From Gracilimonas sp964505215 (lineage in GTDB: Bacteria; Bacteroidota; Rhodothermia; Balneolales; Balneolaceae), in the NCBI GenBank assembly GCA_964505215.1, contig CAZDGU010000002.1:290204-354203 (forward strand): a stretch of 64,000 nt of DNA, in the 5' to 3' direction. Shown piece after piece: positions 27,114 to 36,339 of the stretch; position 1 is the stretch's first letter; each line of letters opens with the position of its first letter. Made by a program: the position numbers and the translations under genes. Under the pieces are notes generated by a model that worked only from the letters and a program-made list of their open reading frames with translations, was not told the origin of the DNA and searched no databases.

Positions 27114-27539
27114 ATGAGAATTTTACTTACCGCCCTTTTTGTTTTTGGCTTGATGACAGCCTGCTCCCAATCAGAGAAACAAGCTGATAAAGAGCTTACT
27201 TTGAGTGAAGAGGTTAACGCTTTGATTAAGGAAACCAAGTTTGACCAAGCCATACAGACGCTTGATGAAGAACCTGCCTCAGCCGAAGTAACCGCGCTGA
27301 AAGAAAAAGTGCATCTGAATCACGGAATTCATCTTATTTATAATTCCGATCCGTCCACTATGCGAGAGAATGCAAATAAATCATTGCGGGAATTTATCGC
27401 TGTTTTGGAAATCAACCCAAACAACCAGAAAGCCATTGCCGAAACCGAACAAATTTTAGGTATTTATCGCAGCTTCCCGGACCGCAAGCCGGCTGATGAT
27501 GTGGTGGAAAAGCTGAAAGAGTTAGGCTTTAATATTTAA
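27114..27539 (+). CDS. Small TPR-like lipoprotein
   Basis: A 141-residue protein with a lipoprotein signal peptide; the lipobox LMTAC puts the lipidated cysteine at C17. The mature part is helical and resembles one or two tetratricopeptide-like units (FDQAIQTLDEEPASAEVTALKEK and a segment with ALEINPNN-like VLEINPNNQKA). I do not recognise a specific family. It follows the M50 protease gene by 15 bases and is probably in the same operon. Confidence 0.75.
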   Translation: MRILLTALFVFGLMTACSQSEKQADKELTLSEEVNALIKETKFDQAIQTLDEEPASAEVTALKEKVHLNHGIHLIYNSDPSTMRENANKSLREFIAVLEINPNNQKAIAETEQILGIYRSFPDRKPADDVVEKLKELGFNI

Positions 27540-27657
27540 GGATAGCTGCTTAGCGGTGCAGGTTGTTATATACATCAGCCACGCCTTTTCTAAAGCAAAG
27601 TGCCTGCGGACACTAAAGATATGCGCTTATTTTTAATCACGAATATTTGGTGATCAC

Positions 27658-28131
27658 ATGAGCAACAAAAACACAACACCCACAATCCAAAATAGAAAAG
27701 CACGCCACGATTATCACGTGGAAAAAACGTACGAAGCCGGCCTGGTTTTAAAAGGCACGGAGGTGAAATCGCTGCGTCAGGGAAAAGCCAGCTTTGCCGA
27801 TACTTTTGCTTTTATAGAGGATGGTGAGGTTTTTTTGCGAGATATGTACATCAAGCCATACGAACACGGCTCGTATTATAACCATAACGAAAGGCGCCCA
27901 CGAAAACTGCTGCTTCACAAACGTGAAATTCGCGAGCTTGAAAAAGCAACGGAGCAAAAAGGCTACACCATAGTTCCTCTCAAGCTATATTTTAAACATG
28001 GCCGTGCTAAAGTTCTTATTGGCGTAGCAAAAGGTAAAAAACAGTTTGATAAGCGAGATTCCATCAAAGAAAAAGACATGAAGCGCCAGATTGAGCGTAA
28101 TGTGAAAGGGAATTACAAAATTAACATGTAA
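27658..28131 (+). CDS. smpB: SsrA-binding protein SmpB
   Basis: SmpB binds tmRNA and delivers it to stalled ribosomes in trans-translation. The 157-residue protein has the family hallmarks: NRKARHDYHVEKTYEAGLVL at the start, GTEVKSLRQGKASFADTFA, YNHNERRPRKLLLHKREI, and the basic tail with KGKKQFDKRDSIKEKD that enters the decoding centre. The ATG at 27658 directly precedes the conserved part. No tmRNA gene was found beside it. ClpX and ClpP, which degrade tagged products, are encoded elsewhere in this window. Confidence 0.98.
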   Translation: MSNKNTTPTIQNRKARHDYHVEKTYEAGLVLKGTEVKSLRQGKASFADTFAFIEDGEVFLRDMYIKPYEHGSYYNHNERRPRKLLLHKREIRELEKATEQKGYTIVPLKLYFKHGRAKVLIGVAKGKKQFDKRDSIKEKDMKRQIERNVKGNYKINM

Positions 28132-28308
28132 GAGCATTGGGTGAGCCCGGCTGAAGTAAGTTCACCCCGCTTTCACCCAAATGAAAACCATTCTAAAGCA
28201 GTTAATCGCTTTTAAATAACGGTTCCAAACTATTCGGACTAACTGTTTCTACTGACTCTCCAAAATTAGCCGTATCTTACATGCTTATTTAAACAACGAG
28301 TATTATAC

Positions 28309-29334
28309 GTGTTACAATCGGCTCAAACGTCTAAAAAACCTGTTTTTTCTGCACAACCGACTACGGCTGTGGCTCATGCTAATATTGCCTTGATAAAATA
28401 TTGGGGTAAAAGATCGGTTAAGCTGAATCTGCCGGCCGTGGGGTCCATTTCATTAACCTTAGACGCCCTCCGCACCGAAACCACCCTTCATTTTGATGAA
28501 AAGCTGAACGGCGATACTTTTTTACTGGATGAAAAACCCGCTGATAACCGACAGCTGCAAAGAGTTTCCTATTTTTTAGACCGTTTGGCAGGCAGCAAAA
28601 ACCGTCCGGCTGCTTTTATTGAGAGCAAAAACTTTTTCCCCACCGGTGCGGGACTGGCCTCATCGGCCTCCGGCTTTGCAGCTCTTACGGTAGCGGCATC
28701 AAAAGCTTTGGGCTTTTCGGCTTCACCTCAACAGCTGTCTGCGTGGGCACGGCAGGGTTCAGGCTCTGCTGCTCGTTCTATTTATGGCGGATTTGCCGAA
28801 ATGAAGCGCGGAGAAGACACCACCGGCGAACACGATTTTGCCATTTCTTTGCATGATGAAAATTTCTGGGATGTCCGCCTGCTGATTGCCATTACTTCCG
28901 AGCATCACAAACCGATTGGTTCTACGGAAGGCATGAAACGCACGGCTGAAACTGCTCCCTATTATAATGAGTGGGTACATTCTTCAACCGAAGATCTTAA
29001 AAATATGCGCCGGGCTTTAGCTCAAAAAAACTTCGCTCGGGTTGGGGAACTCACAGAACACAGCTGTTTTAAAATGCATGGATTGGCCATGGCCGCCGCG
29101 CCACCGCTTCTTTATTGGAACGCTGCAACCGTTGAATGTATTCATAGCATTTGGAATATTCGCAAACAAGGGATATCTGCTTATGTTACAATTGATGCCG
29201 GTCCGCAAGTAAAAGTGCTATGCACTCCAAACAACGTTAGCTCTGTAAAAGAGGCGTTAGAATCTGTGGAAGGCGTTCAGCGTGTAATTGAAGCGAAACC
29301 GGGAACGGGCGCGTATATTAAATCTGTATCATAA
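28309..29334 (+). CDS. mvaD: Diphosphomevalonate decarboxylase
   Basis: This GHMP-superfamily enzyme makes isopentenyl diphosphate from mevalonate diphosphate. The 341-residue product (GTG start) carries AHANIALIKYWGKR, the substrate-binding LPAVGSISLTLD, the phosphate-binding loop PTGAGLASSASGFAAL, and GSGSAARSIYGGF. All are characteristic of the decarboxylase branch. It heads a mevalonate cluster: phosphomevalonate kinase starts 14 bases later, then the reductase/kinase fusion. HMG-CoA synthase and IPP isomerase genes are not in the window. Confidence 0.95.
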   Translation: MLQSAQTSKKPVFSAQPTTAVAHANIALIKYWGKRSVKLNLPAVGSISLTLDALRTETTLHFDEKLNGDTFLLDEKPADNRQLQRVSYFLDRLAGSKNRPAAFIESKNFFPTGAGLASSASGFAALTVAASKALGFSASPQQLSAWARQGSGSAARSIYGGFAEMKRGEDTTGEHDFAISLHDENFWDVRLLIAITSEHHKPIGSTEGMKRTAETAPYYNEWVHSSTEDLKNMRRALAQKNFARVGELTEHSCFKMHGLAMAAAPPLLYWNAATVECIHSIWNIRKQGISAYVTIDAGPQVKVLCTPNNVSSVKEALESVEGVQRVIEAKPGTGAYIKSVS

Positions 29335-29348
29335 ATTAAAGTAGTTTT

Positions 29349-30425
29349 ATGACTGAAACGGCCATTACCATAAAGGCACCCGGAAAATTAATTCTTTTGG
29401 GAGAATATGCTGTACTGGAACAAGGTTCTGCTCTGGTGGCTGCCATAGATAAGCAGTGCAAAGTGAGTATTGAACCCGGCCGCGACGACTTTCTGTTTAT
29501 AGCTCCAAACCTGAATCTTCCACCGGTTTCGTTCAGCTTAGATAATAGCGGAGAAGTTTCCCTCAACAAATCCTATTCTGCCGATGTTTGCAAAAAGCTG
29601 GGCTTTGTGTTTTCTATTATGAAATATGTTACCCGTCAGTCGGGCCGTAAAATTCCCGGAGCTGTAATTCATGTTGATACGGGCGACTTTTACCACCCAA
29701 CCGCCGGAAAAAAGCTGGGGCTTGGCTCCAGCGCTGCACTTACCGTTGGGTTGATTAGCGCCCTAAATGAACTGATTGGCGAAAAGAGCTGGATGAAGTC
29801 ATTATATTACGAAGCACTTCAGGCCCACAGAATTGCCCAAGGTAAACTGGGCAGCGGGGTTGATGTAGCCGCCACCACACACGGCGGCACCATCCGGTAC
29901 AAAATGCCCAAACAATTGGCCTACTCTGAACAAGCTTTTAATCAGTGCGCCTGGCCCGATGATTTATATATGGTTCCTGTTTGGACCGGCATTTCTGCCT
30001 CAACGCGTACGCTTATAAAAAAGGTAAATGAATTCCGGACTGCTTCTTTTAAAGCCTATCGCTACATTATGGATGGCATGGTTGAGCTTTCTGAACAAGG
30101 AGCTCATTATTTTGAACAGGGATCAACACAAAACTTTTTAGACGTTGTTGAAGCTTTTGCAAACCAAGAACGCCGGTTGGGCCGGCAAAGTGATGCGCCC
30201 ATTATGTCGTCCGTTCACGAGCAGTTAGCGGCTATTATCAGTCGAACAGGCGGGGTTTATAAACCCTCCGGAGCCGGTGGCGGTGATATTGGAATTGCTC
30301 TGTGCCGCTCTGAAGAGACTCGTAAACACATTATTCAAGAAATTAAAAAAAGTGCCTTCGAATTCTTAAATCTTTCTCCTCAATTAGAAGGCGTAAAATG
30401 CACTCAAACTCATGAATTCAACTGA
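29349..30425 (+). CDS. Phosphomevalonate kinase-type GHMP kinase
   Basis: A 358-residue GHMP kinase. It opens with the family signature APGKLILLGEYAVLEQGSALV, has the ATP loop LGLGSSAALTVG near residue 130, GKLGSGVDVAATTHGGTI, and the C-terminal glycine-rich KPSGAGGGDIGIAL. The GSGVDVA form and the position between decarboxylase and mevalonate kinase point to phosphomevalonate kinase, which makes mevalonate diphosphate. Motifs alone do not fully exclude another GHMP substrate. Its end overlaps the next gene by 14 bases, suggesting translational coupling. Confidence 0.85.
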   Translation: MTETAITIKAPGKLILLGEYAVLEQGSALVAAIDKQCKVSIEPGRDDFLFIAPNLNLPPVSFSLDNSGEVSLNKSYSADVCKKLGFVFSIMKYVTRQSGRKIPGAVIHVDTGDFYHPTAGKKLGLGSSAALTVGLISALNELIGEKSWMKSLYYEALQAHRIAQGKLGSGVDVAATTHGGTIRYKMPKQLAYSEQAFNQCAWPDDLYMVPVWTGISASTRTLIKKVNEFRTASFKAYRYIMDGMVELSEQGAHYFEQGSTQNFLDVVEAFANQERRLGRQSDAPIMSSVHEQLAAIISRTGGVYKPSGAGGGDIGIALCRSEETRKHIIQEIKKSAFEFLNLSPQLEGVKCTQTHEFN

Positions 30426-32724
30426 TCAATCTCCCAAAGTTACTGAAGAAGAACTGCAGCAATCTCGCATTTCCAAGTTCTATAAACGAAGTATAGAAGA
30501 GCGCCTTAAAGTACTTAACGAAAAAGGACTGATAAGTACTGCCGATTATATTTCGCTGCTGGAGCAACAACAGGTTTTGGGAGCTGATGAAGCGGATAAA
30601 ATGATAGAAAACGTAATCGGCGTTTTTGGCCTTCCGCTGGCTTTGGGTTTGAATTTTGTGATTAATAACAAGCCCTACATTGTTCCTATGGTAGTTGAGG
30701 AGCCGTCTATAATTGCTGCTGTAAGTTCGGCTGCTAAAGTAGTGCGCAATACCGGTGGGTTTACTGCAGAATCGGACGATCCTATTTTAATTGGCCAAAT
30801 TCAGCTGGTGGATGTACATCACCCCATGAAAGTGCGCCAGCAGATTTTACAGGAAAAAGAAGAAATTTTAAATCTGGCTAACAGTCTTCATCCCAACATG
30901 GTGGCAAGAGGCGGCGGTGCTCAGGATTTGGAAGTAATGATTCACCCGCAATCACGCAATTCGGGCAGCATGGTGGTGGTTCATTTACTGGTGGATACGA
31001 GAGATGCCATGGGCGCCAACTTAGTTAACAGCATGTGCGAAGGTGTGGCTCCGCTCATCGAAAAAATCACTTCCGGAAAAGTATATTTACGCATTCTCTC
31101 GAACCTGACCGATCGCGCAATGGTACGCGCCAAATGTGTGATTCCCACTAAGTTTCTTGCCTTTAATGAGTCTTCAGGAACGGAAGTACGAGACGGAATC
31201 ATTCGGGCAGCAGAATTTGCTTCGGTTGACCCATACCGGGCATCTACCCACAACAAAGGCATTATGAATGGCATAGATCCGGTAGCCATTGCAACCGGTA
31301 ACGACTGGCGAGCCATAGAGGCTGCCGCCCATACGTTTGCCGCACGCAGCGGACGTTATACGTCGCTCACCAACTGGTTTAAAAATGATAATGGTGATTT
31401 AGTGGGAACCATAGACATTCCCATGAAGGTGGGAACCGTAGGCGGCTCGCTTAAATCCAATAAAGCCGTGGCTATTTCTCATCGCATTTTAGGCGTTACT
31501 TCTGCTACCGAGCTTGCTGAGGTGATGGGAGCCGTTGGCTTGGCTCAAAACTTTTCCGCACTTCGTTCGCTGGGAACAGAAGGCATTCAGCGCGGACACA
31601 TGACCCTGCACGCACGCAGTGTTACCAGTACGGCCGGCGCTCGCCCCGAAATTTTTGAAGAAGTGCTTGAGCGCCTGGTTGAAAGCGGTGAAATTAAAGT
31701 GTGGAAAGCCAAAGAAATTATTGAAGAAATAGAAACCGAACGGGAAAGCGAAATTGCCCGCGAACAGCGTAACATCACGCTGCCGCAAGAGGAAATGTCT
31801 TTCGGGTATGGAAAAATAATTTTAACCGGCGAGCATTCGGTAGTTCACGGAACGCATGCCGTTGCGGCTCCCATCTCGCTGAAGATGAAAGCCAAGGTTT
31901 GGGATCATGATAAAGGCGTGCTGGTTATTATACCACGCTGGGGCGTAGAGCAAACGCTGGAGTTTGGTGCAAAACACAGATATTCCATTTACCAGTCACT
32001 TGAAATGATTCTGGAAGAGTTGGGATTAGGCAACAAAGCCATGAAGATTGAAGTATTCCCGGAAGTGCCGCGAGCTATGGGAATGGGAGGCTCTGCTGCG
32101 CTGGCTGTGGCTATAATCCGCGCGCTGGATGCTCATTTTAAACTGGGTATGAGCGATGATGACGTGCGAGAGCTTTCATTCAAATCGGAAGACATTATAC
32201 ATGGCGGGGCCTCAGGAATTGACAATACCGTTTCTACGTATGGAAATTTAATTCTGTACCAGCGGAATGAACCGCCCAAAATGGATACTCTGAAATTAGA
32301 AAAACCCATTCCTATTGTAATTGGACTGAGCGGAGTTGAAAGCATGACTTCGCAAATGGTAAAACAGGTTCGAGATGCCCACAAACAGCATCCTAAGTGG
32401 TATGGTCCTATTTTCGAAAGAATGGATGAGCTGGCATTGGCGTCTAAGCAAGCCATCGAAAGTTATGATTTAGATGCTTTGGGAACCATCATGAATCTAA
32501 ATCACGGTTATCTGAATGCGCTTCGTGTTTCCTCTTCTGAAGTGGAGGAACTGGTTGAAATTGCTCGCAAAAATGGAGCCTTGGGCGCCAAGCTAACGGG
32601 GGGCGGAGGCGGAGGAGCCATAATTGCGCTTTGTGAAAACAAAGAAGGCCAGCTAAAAGTAAAAGAAGCTATCCGAAAAGCAGGCTATGATGCACTTATT
32701 ACCGAAATAACGCCTTCTAAGTAA
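30412..32724 (+). CDS. HMG-CoA reductase (class II) / mevalonate kinase fusion
   Basis: One 770-residue frame joins two consecutive steps of the mevalonate pathway. Residues 1 to about 440 are a class II HMG-CoA reductase with ENVIGVFGLPLALGLNF, the catalytic Glu in MVVEEPSIIA (96/97), K282 (HNKGIMNG), D298 (ATGNDWRA) and H396 (RGHMTLHARS). After a charged linker, residues about 461-770 are a mevalonate kinase with GKIILTGEHSVVHG, the phosphate loop AMGMGGSAAL (about 555-564), D604 (GGASGIDNTVS) and a GGGGGG-containing C-terminal loop. All key residues appear intact in both halves, so the protein should turn HMG-CoA into phosphomevalonate. Confidence 0.94.
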   Translation: MNSTDQSPKVTEEELQQSRISKFYKRSIEERLKVLNEKGLISTADYISLLEQQQVLGADEADKMIENVIGVFGLPLALGLNFVINNKPYIVPMVVEEPSIIAAVSSAAKVVRNTGGFTAESDDPILIGQIQLVDVHHPMKVRQQILQEKEEILNLANSLHPNMVARGGGAQDLEVMIHPQSRNSGSMVVVHLLVDTRDAMGANLVNSMCEGVAPLIEKITSGKVYLRILSNLTDRAMVRAKCVIPTKFLAFNESSGTEVRDGIIRAAEFASVDPYRASTHNKGIMNGIDPVAIATGNDWRAIEAAAHTFAARSGRYTSLTNWFKNDNGDLVGTIDIPMKVGTVGGSLKSNKAVAISHRILGVTSATELAEVMGAVGLAQNFSALRSLGTEGIQRGHMTLHARSVTSTAGARPEIFEEVLERLVESGEIKVWKAKEIIEEIETERESEIAREQRNITLPQEEMSFGYGKIILTGEHSVVHGTHAVAAPISLKMKAKVWDHDKGVLVIIPRWGVEQTLEFGAKHRYSIYQSLEMILEELGLGNKAMKIEVFPEVPRAMGMGGSAALAVAIIRALDAHFKLGMSDDDVRELSFKSEDIIHGGASGIDNTVSTYGNLILYQRNEPPKMDTLKLEKPIPIVIGLSGVESMTSQMVKQVRDAHKQHPKWYGPIFERMDELALASKQAIESYDLDALGTIMNLNHGYLNALRVSSSEVEELVEIARKNGALGAKLTGGGGGGAIIALCENKEGQLKVKEAIRKAGYDALITEITPSK

Positions 32725-32728
32725 AACT

Positions 32729-32785
32729 CCGTCCTTCATTCCATTTTCTTGTTGTAGTTGGGGTGAAGGACGGCTGAGTTTTTAG
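32729..32785 (+). terminator. Probable terminator of the mevalonate cluster
   Basis: CCGTCCTTCA at 32729-32738 pairs with TGAAGGACGG at 32764-32773 across a 25-base loop, followed by T-rich sequence. It begins 5 bases after the fusion gene stop. The long loop makes it less than ideal. Confidence 0.6.
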
Positions 32786-32876
32786 TTTTTCTAAGTTGTT
32801 TCGCCGGACTTTCTTTCAAAATTACTTTCTGCTATTTTAGCGCCATTGTTAGCAATTTTGATTAGAATACTATCTC

Positions 32877-33710
32877 GTGACTTTAGATCTTTTTGAACCT
32901 ACGGCCATCACCCAAAAGCAGCGGGTTAATAACGCCATAGGCGAGCAGCTTCCTCCACATCAACCCGGCGTCTATACTCTATACGACAAACACGATCAGG
33001 TTTTATACGTTGGCAAGGGGAAAGATTTACAGCAGCGTATAACTTCATACCGATATTCAAAATCAAAGAAAACACAGCGGATGATTGCCCACCTCGAGCG
33101 CATCAGCTATGAAGTATGCAATTCTGAAACAGACGCTATTCTGCTCGAAAATCTTTTAATTCGATCGCTTCGGCCGCCGTTTAACCATATGAACAAAAAG
33201 CCGGAAACCTATTATTATATTTCTACAGCACGCAAAGGTTCAAAAAGAGAGTTTCGCCTATCTATGCGGGTGTTAGACGATTACCCAAATGTGTATGGCT
33301 GCTTTAAAGGTCATTTAAAAACCCGGCGAGGGTTAGGGGCACTGCTGAAACTGCTTTTTGTGCAAAAAGAGCGAATAACCAGCGCTCACTATTTACCCAG
33401 CCAGCTGCTCAACCGCATCACCCCGCAGCGGTTTTATATTTCTTTAGACAAAGCAGACACTTTATTAGTGCACCAATTTTTAAAAGGCTCTTCCGATATG
33501 TTAGCAGCACAATTTGAGGAAATTTTGGAAGAATTGAAGTTCAAAGATCGCTTCACCGAAAACTATTTTGCTCATGAACTGGAAATGCTTCGGATGTTTT
33601 ACTCACTTGGGCCGCAGCGTAATTTCAGAATGAAAAACGAACTGGGCCTCAGTTCTGCACTCATCAACCAGGATGAAGTGGATGATTTATTAGTGCTGAT
33701 GAAGAGTTAA
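32877..33710 (+). CDS. GIY-YIG nuclease domain protein (UvrC/Cho-like)
   Basis: A 277-residue protein with a GTG start. The GIY-YIG domain occupies about residues 25-110: GVYTLYDKHDQVLYVGKGKDL supplies the two Tyr motifs, followed by the Arg in QQRITSY and the Glu in AILLENLLI with LRPPFNHM. This order and the NHM tail resemble the N-terminal nuclease of UvrC and the Cho/DNA polymerase III epsilon-linked nucleases. The rest (about 110-277) has no recognisable domain; helix-hairpin-helix or UvrB-binding regions were not seen. It may act in DNA repair. Confidence 0.85.
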   Translation: MTLDLFEPTAITQKQRVNNAIGEQLPPHQPGVYTLYDKHDQVLYVGKGKDLQQRITSYRYSKSKKTQRMIAHLERISYEVCNSETDAILLENLLIRSLRPPFNHMNKKPETYYYISTARKGSKREFRLSMRVLDDYPNVYGCFKGHLKTRRGLGALLKLLFVQKERITSAHYLPSQLLNRITPQRFYISLDKADTLLVHQFLKGSSDMLAAQFEEILEELKFKDRFTENYFAHELEMLRMFYSLGPQRNFRMKNELGLSSALINQDEVDDLLVLMKS

Positions 33711-33756
33711 GGGCGGGATAGAATCACCCCAAAACCATGTGTAGCATTTAAATAAT

Positions 33757-33792
33757 AAAAGGCGCTGCCGAATTAACGGCAGCGCCTTTGTC
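33757..33792. terminator. Bidirectional terminator between convergent genes
   Basis: GGCGCTGCCG (33761-33770) and CGGCAGCGCC (33777-33786) form a perfect 10-base-pair stem with a 6-base loop, flanked by AAAA on the left and TTT on the right. It can end both the GIY-YIG gene and the minus-strand secreted-protein gene. Confidence 0.9.
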
Positions 33793-33829
33793 TCTCTCTT
33801 GTGGGGTGTTGTTGGCAATAGGTTAGCTA

Positions 33830-34381
33830 CTATTTACCTTCTTGACTTGGATGCCGATTGGCTGCTTGGGTATTACGCCTGCCGTTACCGGCAGTGTTGC
33901 TTGTAATGGTTAACGGCCCGTTGGCTAAGCCTGCATTATAAGCGGCAGCTTCGGCTTTGGGGTTCTCTCTTGACCAACCCGCAATCTGTGTAAAATACAC
34001 AGCAGTGGTAATGGTCTCATCTTGATTCGCTCTCTTTCGCGTCTCTATATCAAACTCTTTATGTGTTCTCTTGTTTACTCTCTGTTTATTCATTGTCACA
34101 AGCTTCTGTTCTGTATTATCAACTATCAGTGTACCGTCCGGAGAAACTTTCGGGGTGTGATTCATGCTTACCTTAAAGACCGGGTTCAGATCTTTTGTTT
34201 CCATGTTTTTCAAAAATGAAGAAGCAGGCGTTTTGCTAACCCATGTTGTGTTCAATGAGTTAGCCTTCTCACCTTCAGCTATTACCGGATTGCTTTTACT
34301 CAAAGCATCAGCCAGGGTGAAGCTTGAGATAATGGCCAAGGCTGAGGTTATAAAAACTGCGCTCTTCATTAGGTTATTCAT
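33830..34381 (-). CDS. Secreted protein of unknown function in the FecI-type sigma locus
   Basis: I do not recognise this 183-residue protein. It has a clear signal peptide (hydrophobic residues 8-24, likely cleavage after ADA near 26). The mature part is polar and basic, with VSPDGTLIVDNTEQ in the middle, KRTHKEFDIETRKRANQ, and a low-complexity Asn/Gly/Arg-rich tail. The start could be the ATG at 34381 or at 34369. Upstream, at 34409-34439, lies the bipartite element also found before the propeller gene and the lipoprotein-FecR-TonB operon, so it is probably a target of the neighbouring ECF sigma factor. Confidence 0.7.
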   Translation of the reverse strand: MNNLMKSAVFITSALAIISSFTLADALSKSNPVIAEGEKANSLNTTWVSKTPASSFLKNMETKDLNPVFKVSMNHTPKVSPDGTLIVDNTEQKLVTMNKQRVNKRTHKEFDIETRKRANQDETITTAVYFTQIAGWSRENPKAEAAAYNAGLANGPLTITSNTAGNGRRNTQAANRHPSQEGK

Positions 34382-34408
34382 TTCTGTTTAATGTTTGTTG
34401 TTTGGTAG

Positions 34409-34439
34409 TAATACACATGGGAGTGATGGCCACCCCCAA
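34409..34439 (-). promoter_or_regulatory. Putative ECF-sigma promoter, copy A
   Basis: On the minus strand: TTGGGGGTG, 14 bases, GTGTATTA. The spacer with its left arm also forms an imperfect inverted repeat (GGGGGTG/CACTCCC). The ATG of the secreted-protein gene lies 27 bases downstream. The two blocks and the spacing are identical to copies B and C. Confidence 0.7.
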
Positions 34440-34461
34440 AGGAATTTTCCTTTTTCTTTTT

Positions 34462-35565
34462 TTAGAATGAAAATGTTTTTAAAAGGGCGCTAAAGGCCAA
34501 AAAAGAACTAACTTCCTGCTCATTTACAGCCAGAGATTCCCTGTTTTTACTCCATTGATTGGTATATTCAATTTCATTTTGAGCATTCCACACCGGAAAG
34601 CTTTCTTCTCCTAAAACACCCGGAATGGTCTTGCTTAGCTGTGTTACTTGGCGCCCGCCAAAATTGATAGAGTACAAGTTTTTAGTTCCCTTCCAATCGG
34701 TTCGCAGAAAAGCAATTTCACTTCCGTTTGGCGACCATACTGCATTTTTTTCCGAATAGCTGTTATTTGTTAACCGACGCACTCTTTTATCTCGCGTATA
34801 GATGATGTAGATATCATCATTCCCTTCTCTGTTACTGTTAAAAGCTATTTTCAAACCATCCGGTGCCCAGTCGGGATATTCATCATTATGCGGGCTTTGG
34901 GTTAAGTTCACGGCCTGCTTTCCATCTTTATCAATCATATAAATGTCACTGTTTCCATCCCGCGTACTGGAGAACGCCAGGTAAGTTCCATCGGGAGACC
35001 ACCGTGGGTTTTTATCCATCCCGGAATTTGTGATTTGAATCAGTTCTGAGCCATCTGTTTTCACACTCCAAATATTTCCGTTGTTGGTAAAAGCCAGCTC
35101 CTCTTTTTGCGGGTTGAAGTGAAACTGCCCGGCTTCCTCTTCAATATCTATGGCCGTATATTTTCCTGCCCCTTGTTTCTGTAGTTTATAAAAACGAGTC
35201 TTTTCACGTTCATCACTCACAAAAAGCAGCGCATCTCCAAGATTTTCGCTGTAACTGAGCTGCACCTTCCGGTTTTGGTTCGTATTAATTTTGCGGGGTG
35301 AAGGTTTTACCCGGTTTTTGACGGGCTCAATCAACTCTATTACATACGCTCCATCCGGCAAATCTGTTAAATTAAGAATGGAATTTCGTCCCGGATTTTC
35401 ACCTTTAACCGACTCCTCTTTTGTAAGATGAATTCGAATAGCAGATTCATCATCAAACAAAAACCCTTTTTTAACTGCACCAAAGATGATGCATAATCCC
35501 GTTACTATTATTGCCGTTAGTATTGTGATGGAAATATTTGCTTTGCTGTTCATCTTGTTCACCAT
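34462..35565 (-). CDS. Membrane-anchored TolB-like beta-propeller protein
   Basis: A 367-residue protein with an N-terminal membrane anchor (residues 11-30). An Ig-like or strand-rich segment (about 40-115) is followed by PD40/WD40-like propeller repeats, the clearest being NPRWSPDGTYLAFSSTRDG (about 186-204), YPDWAPDGLKIAFNSNREG (230-248) and NAVWSPNGSEIAFLRTD (274-290). Such propellers bind proteins or ligands at the cell envelope and often serve Tol- or TonB-linked systems. The start may also be the ATG at 35553. Copy C of the ECF-type promoter lies 50 bases upstream, so it probably belongs to the local sigma regulon. Confidence 0.8.
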   Translation of the reverse strand: MVNKMNSKANISITILTAIIVTGLCIIFGAVKKGFLFDDESAIRIHLTKEESVKGENPGRNSILNLTDLPDGAYVIELIEPVKNRVKPSPRKINTNQNRKVQLSYSENLGDALLFVSDEREKTRFYKLQKQGAGKYTAIDIEEEAGQFHFNPQKEELAFTNNGNIWSVKTDGSELIQITNSGMDKNPRWSPDGTYLAFSSTRDGNSDIYMIDKDGKQAVNLTQSPHNDEYPDWAPDGLKIAFNSNREGNDDIYIIYTRDKRVRRLTNNSYSEKNAVWSPNGSEIAFLRTDWKGTKNLYSINFGGRQVTQLSKTIPGVLGEESFPVWNAQNEIEYTNQWSKNRESLAVNEQEVSSFLAFSALLKTFSF

Positions 35566-35614
35566 AATAAATGCATCCGTTTTTGCAGTATGCTTTTTAT
35601 TTACTGTTCACATG

Positions 35615-35645
35615 CAATACACTTTAAAGCGGAGCCCACCCCCAA
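35615..35645 (-). promoter_or_regulatory. Putative ECF-sigma promoter, copy C
   Basis: On the minus strand: ATTGGGGGTG, 14 bases, GTGTATTG. Unlike copies A and B the spacer is not palindromic, which shows that the two end blocks, not the dyad, are the conserved part. It lies 50 bases before the propeller gene. Confidence 0.65.
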
Positions 35646-35741
35646 TATTTATTTCTAATTTTATTATTTGCTTATTCACTGCGGTGTAAATAGTTTGGCC
35701 ACTTATACCAAAGAAACTATTCTCACTCATATTTTATATTA

Positions 35742-36332
35742 ATGGTAACCGAACCGCTGTTATTGGTACTGTTTGCGCTTGCCACCTCCAAAGACAAGGA
35801 TGTGGATACAGCCGAACTTGCCAAAAAAATAAAAGCCGGAGATCACCAGGCTTTTCAGGCTTTTTACAACGCTCACTTTGACGGGTTGCTGTACTTTTTA
35901 TTAAGTAAAAACACCCGGCGTGCAGCGGCTAAAGACATTATTCAAAAAGCCTTTATTTATATATGGGAGAAACGTGGCGATATCGATCCCGATAAATCTT
36001 TAAAAGCCTATATTTTTCGGATAGCTTACACCCGCATGCTCAATTATCATCGTGACAACAAGAAGTTTGATTCTGTTGAAGCAGCACCCGAGCAAAACAC
36101 CGGTTACACTCCGGAAGATGAAGCACGAAAATCACAATTAGAGGAAGCCATTGACTGGGCTATTTCGGAAATGCCCGAAAAAAGAGGTGAAGTTTTTAAG
36201 CTCTGTTTTTTAGAGGAGCTTACCTACCGCGAAGCAGCCGATGCGCTGGATGTTTCACGAAAAACCATAGAAAATCACATGGGCTTAGCACTTAAAGATA
36301 TACGTGCTGCTTTAAAGTCATTCAACACTTAA
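35742..36332 (+). CDS. ECF sigma factor (FecI-like)
   Basis: A 196-residue FecI-type sigma factor. Region 2 runs from DHQAFQAFYNAHFDGLLYFL through AAAKDIIQKAFIYIWEKR to LKAYIFRIAYTRMLNYHR. Region 4 has MPEKRGEVFKLCFLEELTYREAADALDVSRKTIENHM. The residues DVSRKTIENH are typical of Bacteroidota SusC/FecR-linked sigma factors. It precedes, on the same strand, a lipoprotein, a FecR anti-sigma factor and a TonB receptor. In this architecture a ligand in the receptor triggers FecR to release the sigma factor. Three copies of a putative target promoter surround it. Confidence 0.93.
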   Translation: MVTEPLLLVLFALATSKDKDVDTAELAKKIKAGDHQAFQAFYNAHFDGLLYFLLSKNTRRAAAKDIIQKAFIYIWEKRGDIDPDKSLKAYIFRIAYTRMLNYHRDNKKFDSVEAAPEQNTGYTPEDEARKSQLEEAIDWAISEMPEKRGEVFKLCFLEELTYREAADALDVSRKTIENHMGLALKDIRAALKSFNT

Positions 36333-36339
36333 AAAAGTT

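Noticed and set aside
28132..28308. tmRNA gene next to smpB
   Set aside because: The spacer lacks a tRNA-like acceptor/T-arm end and a tag-peptide frame.
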